The notes: a model not told the origin generated them from the sequence alone. Positions 44,261 to 52,790 are shown, counted from the first letter of the stretch. The stretch: 64,000 bases of DNA from CAZAOY01 sp964486925 (GCA_964486925.1 CAZAOY010000005.1:1-64000), one strand, 5' to 3'. Translations and numbers: made by a program.

Positions 44261-45274
44261 CTACTCAACTTTCCATTCAAATATGTTCAAATACCGCTGA
44301 CCCTCTTGGTACAGCTCTGACCATTCGGGAAGTCTTGCCACCCGCAAAAACCGTGCAGATAGCTTCTCGCAGGCTCGTTTTGAGGGGATGTTATCCCGCT
44401 CGTTTGTGATTAACAGATGGGTCATGTTATGCGCCTTTGCCACAGGGGCGACCAGTTGGCACGCTTTGGTAGCATAGCTGTGACCTCGATACCGCTCATC
44501 CACACCATATCCAATCTGTCCACCGAAGTACAATCCCGCAGTGTACCCGACACGCAGGTTAAGGAATCCAATCCGCTCGCCCTCTTTGCAGATGATAAAG
44601 TCGTATACCGGTACGTATTTTTTTTCAGGGATAGCGGGTGTTTTTTTAGTACAAACTAGATAAATCTCTCCGTCTGAAAGGGTAGGCACATCGATAAACC
44701 CATCAAAGGTGCAGGGTAGGGAGTTGTAATATTCGATCTCCCTTAAAACCTCCCATTCGGACTTTGTCATAGCATAGCCCAGTCTATCCTTCATAACACC
44801 ATCATGATACTGTGCGTTTAACATTGTGCCCTCAAGACGAAAACCCACCTTTTCCATAACACGTCTACTTGGAAGGTTATCGCTGTAACAGCCTGTGGTT
44901 ATACGGATACAGTTATCACTTGTAAAGGCATAGGACAATGCTTCCTTTGCGGCTTCGGTGGTGTACCCTTTGCTATGAAACTTTGGTAGGATAAAGTAAC
45001 CTAGGTGAGCTACCTTTCCTAGAGGGTTTATATCAGAGTAGGTGTACCCGATCTGACCTATATACTCACCGGTTACCCTATCCTCTATGCAAAAATACTG
45101 TCCGTCACTGTTTGACATTGCGAGGTTTAGATTTTCACTGGTCTGCTCAATGGTGGTGGTACTGATATCATCTAGAAAGTACATGTTATCCTTGTCGGAC
45201 AGCAGTGTGTGTAGGTTTTGTAGATCGCCTTTAACGTTGTGTCGTAGGATTAGGCGGCTTGTTTTAAGCTTCAT
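44261..45274 (-). CDS. Double-domain GNAT acetyltransferase
   Basis: A 337-residue protein with two GNAT domains. The first (about 1-165) is RimJ/L-like, with LKTSRLILRHNVKGDL, GYFILPKFHSKGYTTEAAKEALSYAF and DNLPSRRVMEKVGFRLEGTM. The second (about 190-337) has GYGVDERYRGHSYATKACQLVAPVAKAHNM and NIPSKRACEKLSARFLRV. The substrates are unknown; RimJ-like GNATs modify protein N-termini or antibiotics. The ATG used here follows GGAG; the in-frame extension upstream has no signal. It sits 54 bases after the methyltransferase gene in the same operon. Confidence 0.86.
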   Translation of the reverse strand: MKLKTSRLILRHNVKGDLQNLHTLLSDKDNMYFLDDISTTTIEQTSENLNLAMSNSDGQYFCIEDRVTGEYIGQIGYTYSDINPLGKVAHLGYFILPKFHSKGYTTEAAKEALSYAFTSDNCIRITTGCYSDNLPSRRVMEKVGFRLEGTMLNAQYHDGVMKDRLGYAMTKSEWEVLREIEYYNSLPCTFDGFIDVPTLSDGEIYLVCTKKTPAIPEKKYVPVYDFIICKEGERIGFLNLRVGYTAGLYFGGQIGYGVDERYRGHSYATKACQLVAPVAKAHNMTHLLITNERDNIPSKRACEKLSARFLRVARLPEWSELYQEGQRYLNIFEWKVE

Positions 45275-45328
45275 ATTAATCTCCATTCCTTGTGCTATTT
45301 GGCACAAATAGCTGTGTGAAAAAAACTT

Positions 45329-46138
45329 TTAAGCTATCTTCCTTCCAATATACATTAGATGCTCGGAGTAGCTAAGCAGATCCTCACGCTCTGCTAGACG
45401 TTCGCAGATATCCATCCACCCATCCACAACCTCCTGTGGTTGCGATATAATGGTTTCTTCACATGGAGAAGCGATCCCTTCCTGACCGATAAGGTGAAGC
45501 TTTTGTAGCGGAAATCTCTCCATAAACGGTAAAACCTGATCCTGTGCGATAAAGAACGCACGGGTGAAGGCATCCCCTCCAAAGCTTTTGTTATCCAGTA
45601 CGCATTGTTTGTACTCTACTTCGCTCTCCACCACCGAGTTAATAATCTGTGGGTCGTGTTTCATTGCATATATCATCCCCGCAAACAGGTTAATGAACGA
45701 AGTGTAGAGTACTCCGCCAGACTTAAGCAGTCTAAGGCTTGATTCCACCGCCCTTACCCTGTCGGATTCTTCCAGCAGGTGGTATAAAGGCCCCATAAGC
45801 AGCACATGGTCGAACTCCCCGCTTACAAGAGTGTCAGCCACGCAGGCATTCCCACAGACTGTTTTAATCGAGAGGTTTTGAAGCTTAGCCTGCTCTAATG
45901 CATAGGATATGTTCTTGCTAGATAGGTCAAACAGAGTGACATCACATCCCTTTTTAGCAAGATACAGCGAATACCGTCCAGGTCCTCCGCCGATATCCAG
46001 TACCCGATCTCCTTTTTTTATATATCGATCCAGAAAGCGGCAGGTTATAATAAATTCGGGGCGGTTAGCTATCCTGTTCCATTCTGATTCATATTCTTGG
46101 TCGTACCATGCTTTTACAATCTCTGTATCGTTTGTCAT
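45329..46138 (-). CDS. Class I SAM-dependent methyltransferase
   Basis: A 269-residue methyltransferase. The SAM-binding motif I reads RVLDIGGGPGRYSLYLAKKG, the acidic residue of motif II lies in VTLFDLSSKN, and LLMGPLYHLLEESDRVRAVE with LKSGGVLYTSFIN complete the core; the C-terminal ~110 residues are a variable cap. Close relatives are common, unassigned small-molecule or peptide methyltransferases of Firmicutes. It heads an operon with two GNAT genes and a NIF3 gene. AAAAGGAG precedes the ATG. Upstream lie a terminator and a leader ORF that probably control read-through into it. Confidence 0.85.
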   Translation of the reverse strand: MTNDTEIVKAWYDQEYESEWNRIANRPEFIITCRFLDRYIKKGDRVLDIGGGPGRYSLYLAKKGCDVTLFDLSSKNISYALEQAKLQNLSIKTVCGNACVADTLVSGEFDHVLLMGPLYHLLEESDRVRAVESSLRLLKSGGVLYTSFINLFAGMIYAMKHDPQIINSVVESEVEYKQCVLDNKSFGGDAFTRAFFIAQDQVLPFMERFPLQKLHLIGQEGIASPCEETIISQPQEVVDGWMDICERLAEREDLLSYSEHLMYIGRKIA

Positions 46139-46171
46139 ATTAATCTCCTTTTAAACTAATTAAGATAAAAT

Positions 46172-46208
46172 AAAAAGCGGCTAAGGTTTGATCTACACCT
46201 TAGCCGCT
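46172..46208 (-). terminator. Attenuator terminator before the methyltransferase operon
   Basis: On the minus strand a perfect 12-bp stem (AGCGGCTAAGGT/ACCTTAGCCGCT, 9-base loop) is followed by TTTTTATTTTAT. It lies between promoter and first gene, 38 bases before the methyltransferase start, so full-length transcripts require read-through. The 5' arm (CGGCTAAGG) can pair with CCTgaAGCCG inside the leader ORF. Confidence 0.85.
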
Positions 46209-46244
46209 ATCTGCTCATTATAAGTATTGTGGTTGTACTTCCCA

Positions 46245-46346
46245 CTAAACCTCATAAAAACCAAAAAGGACTAAAGCCTGTGACGAATGATCGGCTTCAG
46301 GCTTGTTATTGGGATTAAATTGTGTAAAGTTAAATATTCCGCTCAC
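46245..46346 (-). CDS. Predicted regulatory leader peptide (33 aa)
   Basis: A short ORF starts with GTG, 9 bases after AAAGGGG, and encodes a peptide beginning MSGIFNFTQFNP and ending ALVLFGFYEV. It lies in the ~240-base leader between a consensus promoter and an intrinsic terminator. Inside it, AAGCCTG and CAGGCTT (minus strand) can form a stem, and CCTGAAGCCG can pair with the first arm of the terminator, so competing folds are possible and would depend on ribosome position. It is not enriched for one amino acid apart from five Phe. The opening G-I-F faintly recalls the erythromycin-sensing ErmC leader. Whether it is translated is inference. Confidence 0.62.
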   Translation of the reverse strand: MSGIFNFTQFNPNNKPEADHSSQALVLFGFYEV

Positions 46347-46377
46347 AGTGCAATACCCCTTTCAAATAGTTTTAACA

Positions 46378-46406
46378 ATTATATCACAGCTAAAGTTGGT
46401 TGTCAA
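46378..46406 (-). promoter_or_regulatory. Consensus sigma-A promoter of the methyltransferase operon
   Basis: On the minus strand, perfect TTGACA and TATAAT boxes are separated by exactly 17 bases. The expected transcript starts ~25 bases before the leader ORF and ~230 bases before the methyltransferase. Such a strong constitutive promoter ahead of a terminator is typical of attenuation control. Confidence 0.85.
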
Positions 46407-46455
46407 GGGTTTTTTTACGTTTCAGAAATAATTTTTTTACAGATAGATATAATCT

Positions 46456-46508
46456 TCAGTTAAAGTTCAGATAGACTACAACAGGTGTTCAGCGGGGGTG
46501 CGTATAAT
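46456..46508 (+). promoter_or_regulatory. Phased TTCAG direct repeats and -10 box before the two-component genes
   Basis: TTCAG occurs at 46456, 46467 and 46489, that is with spacings of 11 and 22 bases, one face of the helix. The last copy ends 9 bases before a TATAAT box, in place of a -35. This is the usual layout of a promoter activated by an OmpR/PhoB-type regulator, and the gene downstream encodes one. Confidence 0.6.
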
Positions 46509-46539
46509 TTATACTATAGATTAGGAAGGAAGGGCAGGT

Positions 46540-46590
46540 ATGTTAATAACGGCAATGCTTGTGGTAGCTAGCAGGAGGAGATACTATTAA
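46540..46590 (+). CDS. Possible 16-aa small ORF
   Basis: ATG with GGAAGG about 10 bases upstream encodes M-L-I-T-A-M-L-V-V-A-S-R-R-R-Y-Y. It lies between the activated promoter and the second promoter of the two-component genes. Its hydrophobic start and basic end are plausible for a small regulatory peptide, but a chance ORF of this size is also plausible. Confidence 0.25.
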   Translation: MLITAMLVVASRRRYY

Positions 46591-46593
46591 CTA

Positions 46594-46622
46594 TTGAAAT
46601 ACTAGCTAAAATATGGTAGAAT
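46594..46622 (+). promoter_or_regulatory. Second promoter of the two-component genes
   Basis: TTGAAA and TAGAAT are separated by 17 bases and end 27 bases before the regulator start. Confidence 0.65.
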
Positions 46623-46649
46623 AATGCTATAGTAATAGGGGGGATTTAT

Positions 46650-47342
46650 GTGGCAAGGATATTAATATGTGATGATGAGGCGGGACTTCGCTCGGTAATA
46701 AAACGGTATGCAACCTTTGAGGGGCACACCGTTACCGAAGCGGGGGATGGTATGCAGGCTGTCGAATTATGCCGTGAGATGGAGTTTGATATCATCATAA
46801 TGGATGTTATGATGCCCGAGCTTGATGGATTTTCGGCGGTAAAGGAGATTAGAAAGGGATGTGACACCCCTGTAATAATGCTCTCTGCAAGGGGTGAGGA
46901 GTACGATAAGGTGTTAGGCTTTGAGGTTGGGGTGGACGATTATGTGGTAAAACCCTTCTCCTCAAAGGAGATTATGCTTCGTATTAGTGCAATACTTCGA
47001 CGTACCGCAAAGAGCGGGGATACACATGTAGGTGCAGAGGATGAGGGACATGTTATCTTTGAAAAGGACGGATTTAAGGCGGATATAACCGCCTACAAGG
47101 TGTTTGTAGATGGTGTTTTGGTGGATATGGCGCCTAAGGAGTATGATCTGTTGTTCTTCTTAATACGCAATAAAAATATAGCAGTACCTAGAGAAAAGCT
47201 ACTCACCGAGGTGTGGGGGTACGATTACTTTGGGGACGATAGGACGCTAGACACCCATATGAAGCTACTACGGCGGCATATGGGCAGGTATGCACACTTT
47301 ATAACCACGCTTAGAGGGTTAGGGTACAGATTTGATGGATAG
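46650..47342 (+). CDS. OmpR-family response regulator
   Basis: A 230-residue regulator with a receiver domain (ILICDDEAGLRSV, phosphorylated Asp in IIIMDVMMPELDG, switch Lys in YVVKPFSSKE) and a winged-helix output domain (MAPKEYDLLFFLIRNKN, RTLDTHMKLLRRHMG, LRGLGYRF). The start is GTG, about 6 bases after AGGGGGGA; a nearby ATG is out of frame. It ends inside the start of the kinase gene. The phased TTCAG repeats upstream are a candidate self-regulatory site. Confidence 0.92.
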   Translation: MARILICDDEAGLRSVIKRYATFEGHTVTEAGDGMQAVELCREMEFDIIIMDVMMPELDGFSAVKEIRKGCDTPVIMLSARGEEYDKVLGFEVGVDDYVVKPFSSKEIMLRISAILRRTAKSGDTHVGAEDEGHVIFEKDGFKADITAYKVFVDGVLVDMAPKEYDLLFFLIRNKNIAVPREKLLTEVWGYDYFGDDRTLDTHMKLLRRHMGRYAHFITTLRGLGYRFDG

Positions 47343-48627
47343 ATTAAAGTTAAAGTGGAAGATTGTAACGTATCTGCTTGCGTTTTGTGCACTGCTGTTA
47401 GTGATACTTTGGTTGTTTCAGACGGTATTTTTAAATGATGTATATAAGCTTATCCGTAAGGGTGAGATTATCAAAGCTATGGCGGTGGTGGAGTCAAACA
47501 TCGATAGCGATAATCTGCAATCGGTGCTGTCCACACTTGCAAAGGATCATGATATACTTGTTACCTTAACAGACGATTTTAAGCTTCCTCAGGTACTAAA
47601 GCCTGACCGCAGGGAGAGGAGGTTGTCTACAGAAGCGGTTACCGAAACCAAGGAGTTTGTGACCCAAAACGGTAGTAAGGTATCGCTGACCTTCTACGCT
47701 ATCATCACCCCTGTGACCGCTACTGTTACCACTATACGGTATCAGCTTTATATTATTACAGGGGTTATGGTAATACTTTCTGTATTAATTGCTATAATAA
47801 TTGCAAAACGTATATCAAAGCCTATCGAAAAGATTAATGATAGTGCAAAGCTTCTTGCAAGCGGTGATTACAACACAAGCTTTTCAGGGCGGGGATTTTT
47901 GGAGATATACGAGCTTAGCCAGACCCTAAACACCGCCGCAACAGAGCTTTCAAAGGTGGAGGGCTTACGTAGAGAGCTAATGGCAAACATCTCCCATGAC
48001 CTTCGCACCCCGCTAGCGCTAATCTACAGCTATGCCGAGATGATGCATGACTTTCCAACCGAGATAACCCCTGACCAGACCCAGCTTATAATAGACGAAA
48101 CTAAACGTCTAACCTCACTGGTAAACGATATTATGGATATCTCAAAGCTGGAAAACGGTAGGATGACCCTAACGCTTAAGGAGTATAACATTACAAAAAA
48201 CATCGACCAGACGGTAAATAGGGTGTTTAACCTAGTTAAGAATGATGGCTATACCATAACATTTGAGTGTCATGATGAGGTTATGATAACCGCCGACGAG
48301 GTAAAGATAACGCAAACACTCTATAACCTTCTTATCAATGCAATTAACTATTGCGGAGATAACAAAAAGGTGGTGGTTAGACAGCGAGTTACGGATAGCG
48401 TGGTGACAATCGAGGTAATAGATTATGGTGAGGGGATTTCAGAGGAGAATCTACCATATATCTGGGACAGATACTACAAGGTGGATAAAGCTCACAAGCG
48501 TGCTGTTACTGGAACAGGAATCGGGTTGTCCATCGTAAAACGTATCGTAACCCTACACGGCGGAAGCTGTGGCGTAAGCTCAAAACTGGGAGAAGGCAGT
48601 ACCTTCTGGTTTTCGCTTAGGCTGTAG
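47335..48627 (+). CDS. Sensor histidine kinase (HAMP type)
   Basis: This 430-residue kinase has membrane helices at about 10-32 and 137-160 flanking a ~105-residue external sensor domain with no recognised fold. A HAMP linker follows (AKRISKPIEKINDSAKLLASGDYN), then the phosphorylated histidine in MANISHDLRTPLALIYSYAEMM, and the ATPase motifs LLINAINYCGD, IDYGEGISEENLPYIWDRYYKVDK and GTGIGLSIVKRIV. The ATG lies within the last codons of the regulator gene, so the two are coupled. The signal is unknown. Confidence 0.91.
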   Translation: MDRLKLKWKIVTYLLAFCALLLVILWLFQTVFLNDVYKLIRKGEIIKAMAVVESNIDSDNLQSVLSTLAKDHDILVTLTDDFKLPQVLKPDRRERRLSTEAVTETKEFVTQNGSKVSLTFYAIITPVTATVTTIRYQLYIITGVMVILSVLIAIIIAKRISKPIEKINDSAKLLASGDYNTSFSGRGFLEIYELSQTLNTAATELSKVEGLRRELMANISHDLRTPLALIYSYAEMMHDFPTEITPDQTQLIIDETKRLTSLVNDIMDISKLENGRMTLTLKEYNITKNIDQTVNRVFNLVKNDGYTITFECHDEVMITADEVKITQTLYNLLINAINYCGDNKKVVVRQRVTDSVVTIEVIDYGEGISEENLPYIWDRYYKVDKAHKRAVTGTGIGLSIVKRIVTLHGGSCGVSSKLGEGSTFWFSLRL

Positions 48628-48668
48628 GGTAGGGTAAAATAATATTGAGAATAGAAAGAAGGATTATG

Positions 48669-48696
48669 ATAGGGTTCACATGCAGTGTAACCCTAT
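48669..48696. repeat. Hairpin after the two-component genes
   Basis: ATAGGGTT-C-ACA and TGT-AACCCTAT form an 11-bp interrupted stem about 40 bases after the kinase stop. No T run follows. A nearby TTGTAGGG-AAGCGTTGCATGCG stretch resembles the GTAGGGG-ACGCATTGTATGCG repeat at the right end of the window. Confidence 0.5.
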
Positions 48697-48787
48697 CTCT
48701 ACGATTGAATTGTAAACCCATTGTAGGGAAAGCGTTGCATGCGTTCATATAAGTATGAATTTAAAGCTATAAAAGAAATGCTACAAT

Positions 48788-49519
48788 TTAATTCCATAAA
48801 TCCCCACAGTAGATAACGATACCACAGTCTAGTAGTGTGTCACCTGCACTAAGGATGGACACCCCATGGTATCGAGCAAAATCGATGAACAATTTTTTAT
48901 CTGTTAGATTATCTACATTTCCTGTCATTAGTAATGTGTTTTTGTTAATTAACCCACCGCAACCGCCGATAAATCCATGCTCGTAGGGTGGCAGAGAGAT
49001 ACCTATAGGCGAGATTAATAAACAGTCGATAGCGTGGCTTATCGCCGCTTTGTGGATTGAGGGGTCGGTGGTAACAAATGCGTTATCCCCAATCCTAAGA
49101 CAGGAGCAGTTTGCATACCCTTGTGGTACATCCGCTATGGTGTAGCTGTTATTATGGTAGTAGGATAATACCTTACTACTGGTATGTTTTACGTTACAGA
49201 AAACGACATTTTTAACGAAAAAACTGTTTAGTAGGATATCCTGCGGGTAACGCCTACCTAAAGGGGTGTCCTCGGTAATTACGTTAAAACCTGCGATTTC
49301 TAGCGATGTTTTGAGGTCTATACAGCGGTGGTATACCACCACGTCACGACTGTTTGCCAGAAAATGACAGAAAATGTCGGCGTGGGTTGAGATAGGGTAC
49401 GGCAGATCAGAGTTAGGAGTAAAGGTAACTACCTTTACTCCTAACTCTTTAATATTGTTAACGATATGGCTGTAGTTGTCACTTTTACAAATGACAACGT
49501 AACAGTCTTTAGTGTTCAT
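48788..49519 (-). CDS. GME-fold protein, DUF6873-like
   Basis: A 243-residue protein with features of the guanidine-modifying-enzyme (amidinotransferase) fold: short repeated beta-beta-alpha blocks, DVPQGYANCSCLRIGDNAFVTTDPSIHKAA, then PPYEHGFIGGCGGLINKNTLLMTGN and a C-terminal LSAGDTLLDCGIVIYCGD. I recall such proteins being called DUF6873; no reaction has been assigned. The start used has TTGGAG six bases upstream and overlaps the end of the thioesterase gene by 11 bases, so the two are co-transcribed. Confidence 0.65.
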   Translation of the reverse strand: MNTKDCYVVICKSDNYSHIVNNIKELGVKVVTFTPNSDLPYPISTHADIFCHFLANSRDVVVYHRCIDLKTSLEIAGFNVITEDTPLGRRYPQDILLNSFFVKNVVFCNVKHTSSKVLSYYHNNSYTIADVPQGYANCSCLRIGDNAFVTTDPSIHKAAISHAIDCLLISPIGISLPPYEHGFIGGCGGLINKNTLLMTGNVDNLTDKKLFIDFARYHGVSILSAGDTLLDCGIVIYCGDLWN

Positions 49520-49973
49520 GCTTAACTCCAAGGCGGTCACATACCTTAATGTAAGCGTTAATCTCCTCGGTAGTTTCTGGTCTTAGTGCAGGAGCAGGGG
49601 TAGGTCTAGCATGCTCGTCAAGTGCTACAAAGATTAAGTTTGCGGTGTTAGTTACCTGTCTAGCACCTGTAGAAAGGTTTTCGGAAAGTACCTCCACCTT
49701 TGTATGGATAGAGCTAGTTCCAACGTAGACAACCTTAGCGTTTAGGATAACCATCTCACCCATGCGTACAGGATGTTTAAAGGTTAGGCTGTCCACCGAA
49801 ACGGTAGCTACCGTCTTGTTAGCGTGACGGGTTGCGGCTAGCGCTCCCGCAATGTCAATCCAGTGCATTAGACGTCCGCCTAGCAGATTGCCTAGTAGGT
49901 TTGTGTCGTTTGGCAGGACAAGCTCGGTCATAGTAACTGCGGTTTGAGATGGGGTTTTACTTATTATATTCAT
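49509..49973 (-). CDS. Acyl-CoA thioesterase (hotdog fold, YciA/BFIT-like)
   Basis: A 154-residue single-hotdog thioesterase. TELVLPNDTNLLGNLLGGRLMHWIDIAGALAATRHANKTVATVSVDSLTFKHPVRMGEMVILNAKV matches the acyl-CoA thioesterase II-like group, in which the Asn/Asp of this first block and the following ALAATRH helix form the active site. It hydrolyses acyl-CoAs of unknown length. AAAGG precedes the ATG. The pncB gene lies 49 bases upstream on the same strand. Confidence 0.88.
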   Translation of the reverse strand: MNIISKTPSQTAVTMTELVLPNDTNLLGNLLGGRLMHWIDIAGALAATRHANKTVATVSVDSLTFKHPVRMGEMVILNAKVVYVGTSSIHTKVEVLSENLSTGARQVTNTANLIFVALDEHARPTPAPALRPETTEEINAYIKVCDRLGVKHEH

Positions 49974-50022
49974 AGGTTTTTCCTTTCATTTTGCATACAT
50001 TGTCAAGATTTGTAGAATTATG

Positions 50023-51444
50023 TTATCTTGCTGTATATCGGCTGATTAGTTCCTTTTTAAGGTCGTATAGGCTATCTGAGATATCCACCTTGTACTCCTG
50101 TGGGGTGGTGATACGAAGGTGCTCCTCCCAGAAGTCGTTTATGTTTTTCCTTGTATTTTCCCGTGCCTTTTCCATATTTGGAACCTCCTTTACTACACCG
50201 TTGTCGAAATAAATCGATAAAAGGTTTACAAAGTAGATGTTTTGCAGAGTAGTTTTCTTCCAAGTTAAGGTAGGGTGGTAGATGGTTAAAGGTTTGGTTT
50301 CATCAAACGTTTCGTCGGCTAGGGAGATTAGATCGGCAACCGCCTTTCTGCTGTTTTTATCAAACAGCCTATACACCGTTTTAGCGGAAGGGTTTGTGGT
50401 CTTTTGGATGTTTTCGGACAGCTTCATCTTCGGCACACCCTCTAGCTGTGACAGCTTATACACCCCGCCTAATGCAGGAGAGTTAAAGCTTGTGATAAGC
50501 TTTGTACCCACACCGTACACATCAATCCTAGCACCCTGTAGAATAAGACTCTGGATTGTATATTCGTCAAGGTCATTTGTGGCGTAGATTTTAACCTCTG
50601 TGTGACCGGTAGCGTCCAACATGGCTCGTGCTTTTTTGCTAAGGTATGCTAGATCCCCGCTATCAAGGCGGATTCCGATAGGGGTTTTACCAATTGCCTT
50701 TAGCTCGTTAAACACCGTTATAGCGTTAGGTACACCGCTCTTTAATACATCAAAGGTATCCACCAATAGGATACATTTATCGGGAAACTCCCTTGCGTAT
50801 GCTCTAAAAGCTTCCAGCTCGCTGTCAAAGGACATAACCCAGCTATGGGCATGAGTCCCGCTAACAGGGATTGAGAAAGCCTTACCCGCTAGCACATTGC
50901 TACTGCTAGCCACCCCGCTAAGGTAGGCGGCACGTGCTCCGTATAGCGCCGCGTCTGAACCCTGCGCCCGCCGAAGTCCAAAGTCCGACACAGCACAAGG
51001 CGTAGCTACCCGTACAATACGGCTAGCCTTAGTGGATATTAAGGTCTGGTGGTTTATTATATTAAGAAGTCCGGTTTCGATAAGCTGACCTTCAAGTAAA
51101 CCGCCCTCAACACGAATCATAGGTTCATGAGGAAAGGCGATTGTACCCTCGTCCATAGCGTAGATCCTACCTGTAAATCTAAAGGCTTTTAGATAGGACA
51201 AAAAGTCCTCATCAAATAACCTAAGTGTGCGAAGATACTCTATATCGGAGTCGGAGAATGAAAGGTTTTGAATATATTCAAGTAGTTGTTCTAACCCCGC
51301 AAACACCACAAACGGGCTTTCATCATGGCGGCGGTAGAACATATCAAATACCGCTCTCTGCTTGTGTTTGCCCTCTTTAAAGTAGCCATATGCCATGGTA
51401 AGCTGGTATAGGTCGGTTAGTAGTGACTGATCCTTGTTAATCAT
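50023..51444 (-). CDS. pncB: Nicotinate phosphoribosyltransferase
   Basis: PncB joins nicotinate to PRPP to give NaMN in NAD salvage. The 473-residue protein starts with LLTDLYQLTMAYGYFKEGKH and contains FDMFYRRHDESPFVVFAGLEQLLEYI and the FPHEPMIRVEGGLLEGQLIET segment. SDFGLRRAQGSDAALYGARAAYLSG, SGTHAHSWVMSF and LLVDTFDVLKSGV follow, with the PRPP-side GIRLDSGDLAYLSKKAR. These match the longer, Gram-positive-type PncB. The start overlaps the preceding hydrolase gene by 8 bases, so the two form a salvage operon. Confidence 0.95.
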   Translation of the reverse strand: MINKDQSLLTDLYQLTMAYGYFKEGKHKQRAVFDMFYRRHDESPFVVFAGLEQLLEYIQNLSFSDSDIEYLRTLRLFDEDFLSYLKAFRFTGRIYAMDEGTIAFPHEPMIRVEGGLLEGQLIETGLLNIINHQTLISTKASRIVRVATPCAVSDFGLRRAQGSDAALYGARAAYLSGVASSSNVLAGKAFSIPVSGTHAHSWVMSFDSELEAFRAYAREFPDKCILLVDTFDVLKSGVPNAITVFNELKAIGKTPIGIRLDSGDLAYLSKKARAMLDATGHTEVKIYATNDLDEYTIQSLILQGARIDVYGVGTKLITSFNSPALGGVYKLSQLEGVPKMKLSENIQKTTNPSAKTVYRLFDKNSRKAVADLISLADETFDETKPLTIYHPTLTWKKTTLQNIYFVNLLSIYFDNGVVKEVPNMEKARENTRKNINDFWEEHLRITTPQEYKVDISDSLYDLKKELISRYTAR

Positions 51445-51985
51445 CCTTATTCTCCATATTAATAACGTTAATATGACAGCTTTGCATTACCTCTAAAGCA
51501 CTTTTATGCTTCTCAATTGTGACCCCACTGCAACAGCGTGCGTCCACGGTAATATCAGCGCTTGGGATAAAGGTCTTAAGCAGTAATGCATTTGTCACAA
51601 CACATATATCAGTAACTAACCCCACAAGCTCGATACTAACCTCGTTACCATACCGCTCCATAATTGTATCTGATAGGGCAAGGCTTCCGAAGGTATTCTT
51701 TTCTATTATATGCGCTTCCTTTAGCGAGGGGATAACAGCGTTAATCTCGTCGGGGAAGTCGTGACCTGTAGTATCCTTAATGCAGTGGGGGACGGGTAGA
51801 AGCTTACCCTCGGGGGTGGAGAGGTAATCTGAAAAATGGGTGTCCTTTGTAAGGTATATAGGGTTATATCTATACTCACTAAGCTTTTCTAGCACAGACG
51901 GAAGTATCTCCTTAGCCTGTGGGGTGGATAGCGAGCCGTCTAAAAAATCGTTTTGCATGTCAATTACTATTAAAATCTTCTGCAT
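51437..51985 (-). CDS. pncA: Isochorismatase-family hydrolase, probable nicotinamidase
   Basis: A 182-residue cysteine hydrolase that probably deamidates nicotinamide to nicotinate, the substrate of the overlapping pncB product. The catalytic triad is visible: Asp in VIDMQNDFLDGSL, Lys in IEKNTFGS, and Cys in LVGLVTDICVVTNALLLK. The tail NTFGS-x-x-L is shared with nicotinamidase and with other isochorismatase-like enzymes, so the substrate rests mainly on the operon with pncB. AAAGGAGA precedes the ATG. Confidence 0.82.
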   Translation of the reverse strand: MQKILIVIDMQNDFLDGSLSTPQAKEILPSVLEKLSEYRYNPIYLTKDTHFSDYLSTPEGKLLPVPHCIKDTTGHDFPDEINAVIPSLKEAHIIEKNTFGSLALSDTIMERYGNEVSIELVGLVTDICVVTNALLLKTFIPSADITVDARCCSGVTIEKHKSALEVMQSCHINVINMENKDD

Positions 51986-52109
51986 TTGTATCTCCTTTTG
52001 GGATCTTTACATATTATGTACCAAATAGGTTTTAAAGCTTATAATTAAAAATTTTGATAGCTTAAGCTTTATAACTTTGTACTAAATGCGTAAAGGTGGT
52101 ATTTTTATT

Positions 52110-52790
52110 ATGAATAAATATCTTAAAATGCTTTCATACTGTGGGTATGCCTATCTTGACGACCAACCAAAGCTAACTAGCGAGGAGGTCATAGTCATAG
52201 ATGACAAGGGAACAGATGTGCAGTGCTATATAAGGGTAAGGGCGAAGAAGATAATTATAACCTTTAGAGGTTCAGAATCAAAGAAGGATTGGGACGCTGA
52301 TCTAAACTTTAAGAAGATGGTAATGCCATACGATAACATGGCTGGCAAGATCAAGGTACATTCGGGGTTCATTACCTCCTACAAGGACAAAAATATTCGG
52401 GATAGGATAGCCCAGATTATACGTCAGTATAATGATAGACAAAAGATATACATTACAGGTCATTCTTACGGAGCGGCGCTTGCTATGCTGTGTGCGGTTG
52501 ATCTACAGTACAACTTCCCTAATAAATACTATGAGGTGTATCTATACGGTTGTCCTCGTGTAGGGAACGCGGCGTTTGTTAAATCCTATAATAAACGTGT
52601 TGTAAACACCTTTAGGGTGGAGAACGGCAACGATGCAGTAACAAAAGTTCCCTTTAATCTAATGGGATACCGCCATGCAGGGGTAAAGATACGTGTAGGC
52701 GGGGTACGGGTAATGGGGCTTTATGTTAAGGGTAGTCACGCAGTAAGCTCCTACTGGAAGTCAATTGTAAGGCGGCAGGATCTATTATAA
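52110..52790 (+). CDS. Class 3 lipase family protein
   Basis: A 226-residue lipase_3 protein. The nucleophile elbow is ITGHSYGAALAMLCAVDL, the strand before it carries IIITFRGSESKKDWDADLNF as in other class 3 lipases, YLYGCPRVGNAAF is conserved, and the acidic residue is in VENGNDAVTKVPF with His in YRHAGVKI or in the last KGSHAVSSYW. No signal peptide is seen, so it acts inside the cell. The ATG used is ~12 bases after AAAGGTGG. Confidence 0.84.
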   Translation: MNKYLKMLSYCGYAYLDDQPKLTSEEVIVIDDKGTDVQCYIRVRAKKIIITFRGSESKKDWDADLNFKKMVMPYDNMAGKIKVHSGFITSYKDKNIRDRIAQIIRQYNDRQKIYITGHSYGAALAMLCAVDLQYNFPNKYYEVYLYGCPRVGNAAFVKSYNKRVVNTFRVENGNDAVTKVPFNLMGYRHAGVKIRVGGVRVMGLYVKGSHAVSSYWKSIVRRQDLL

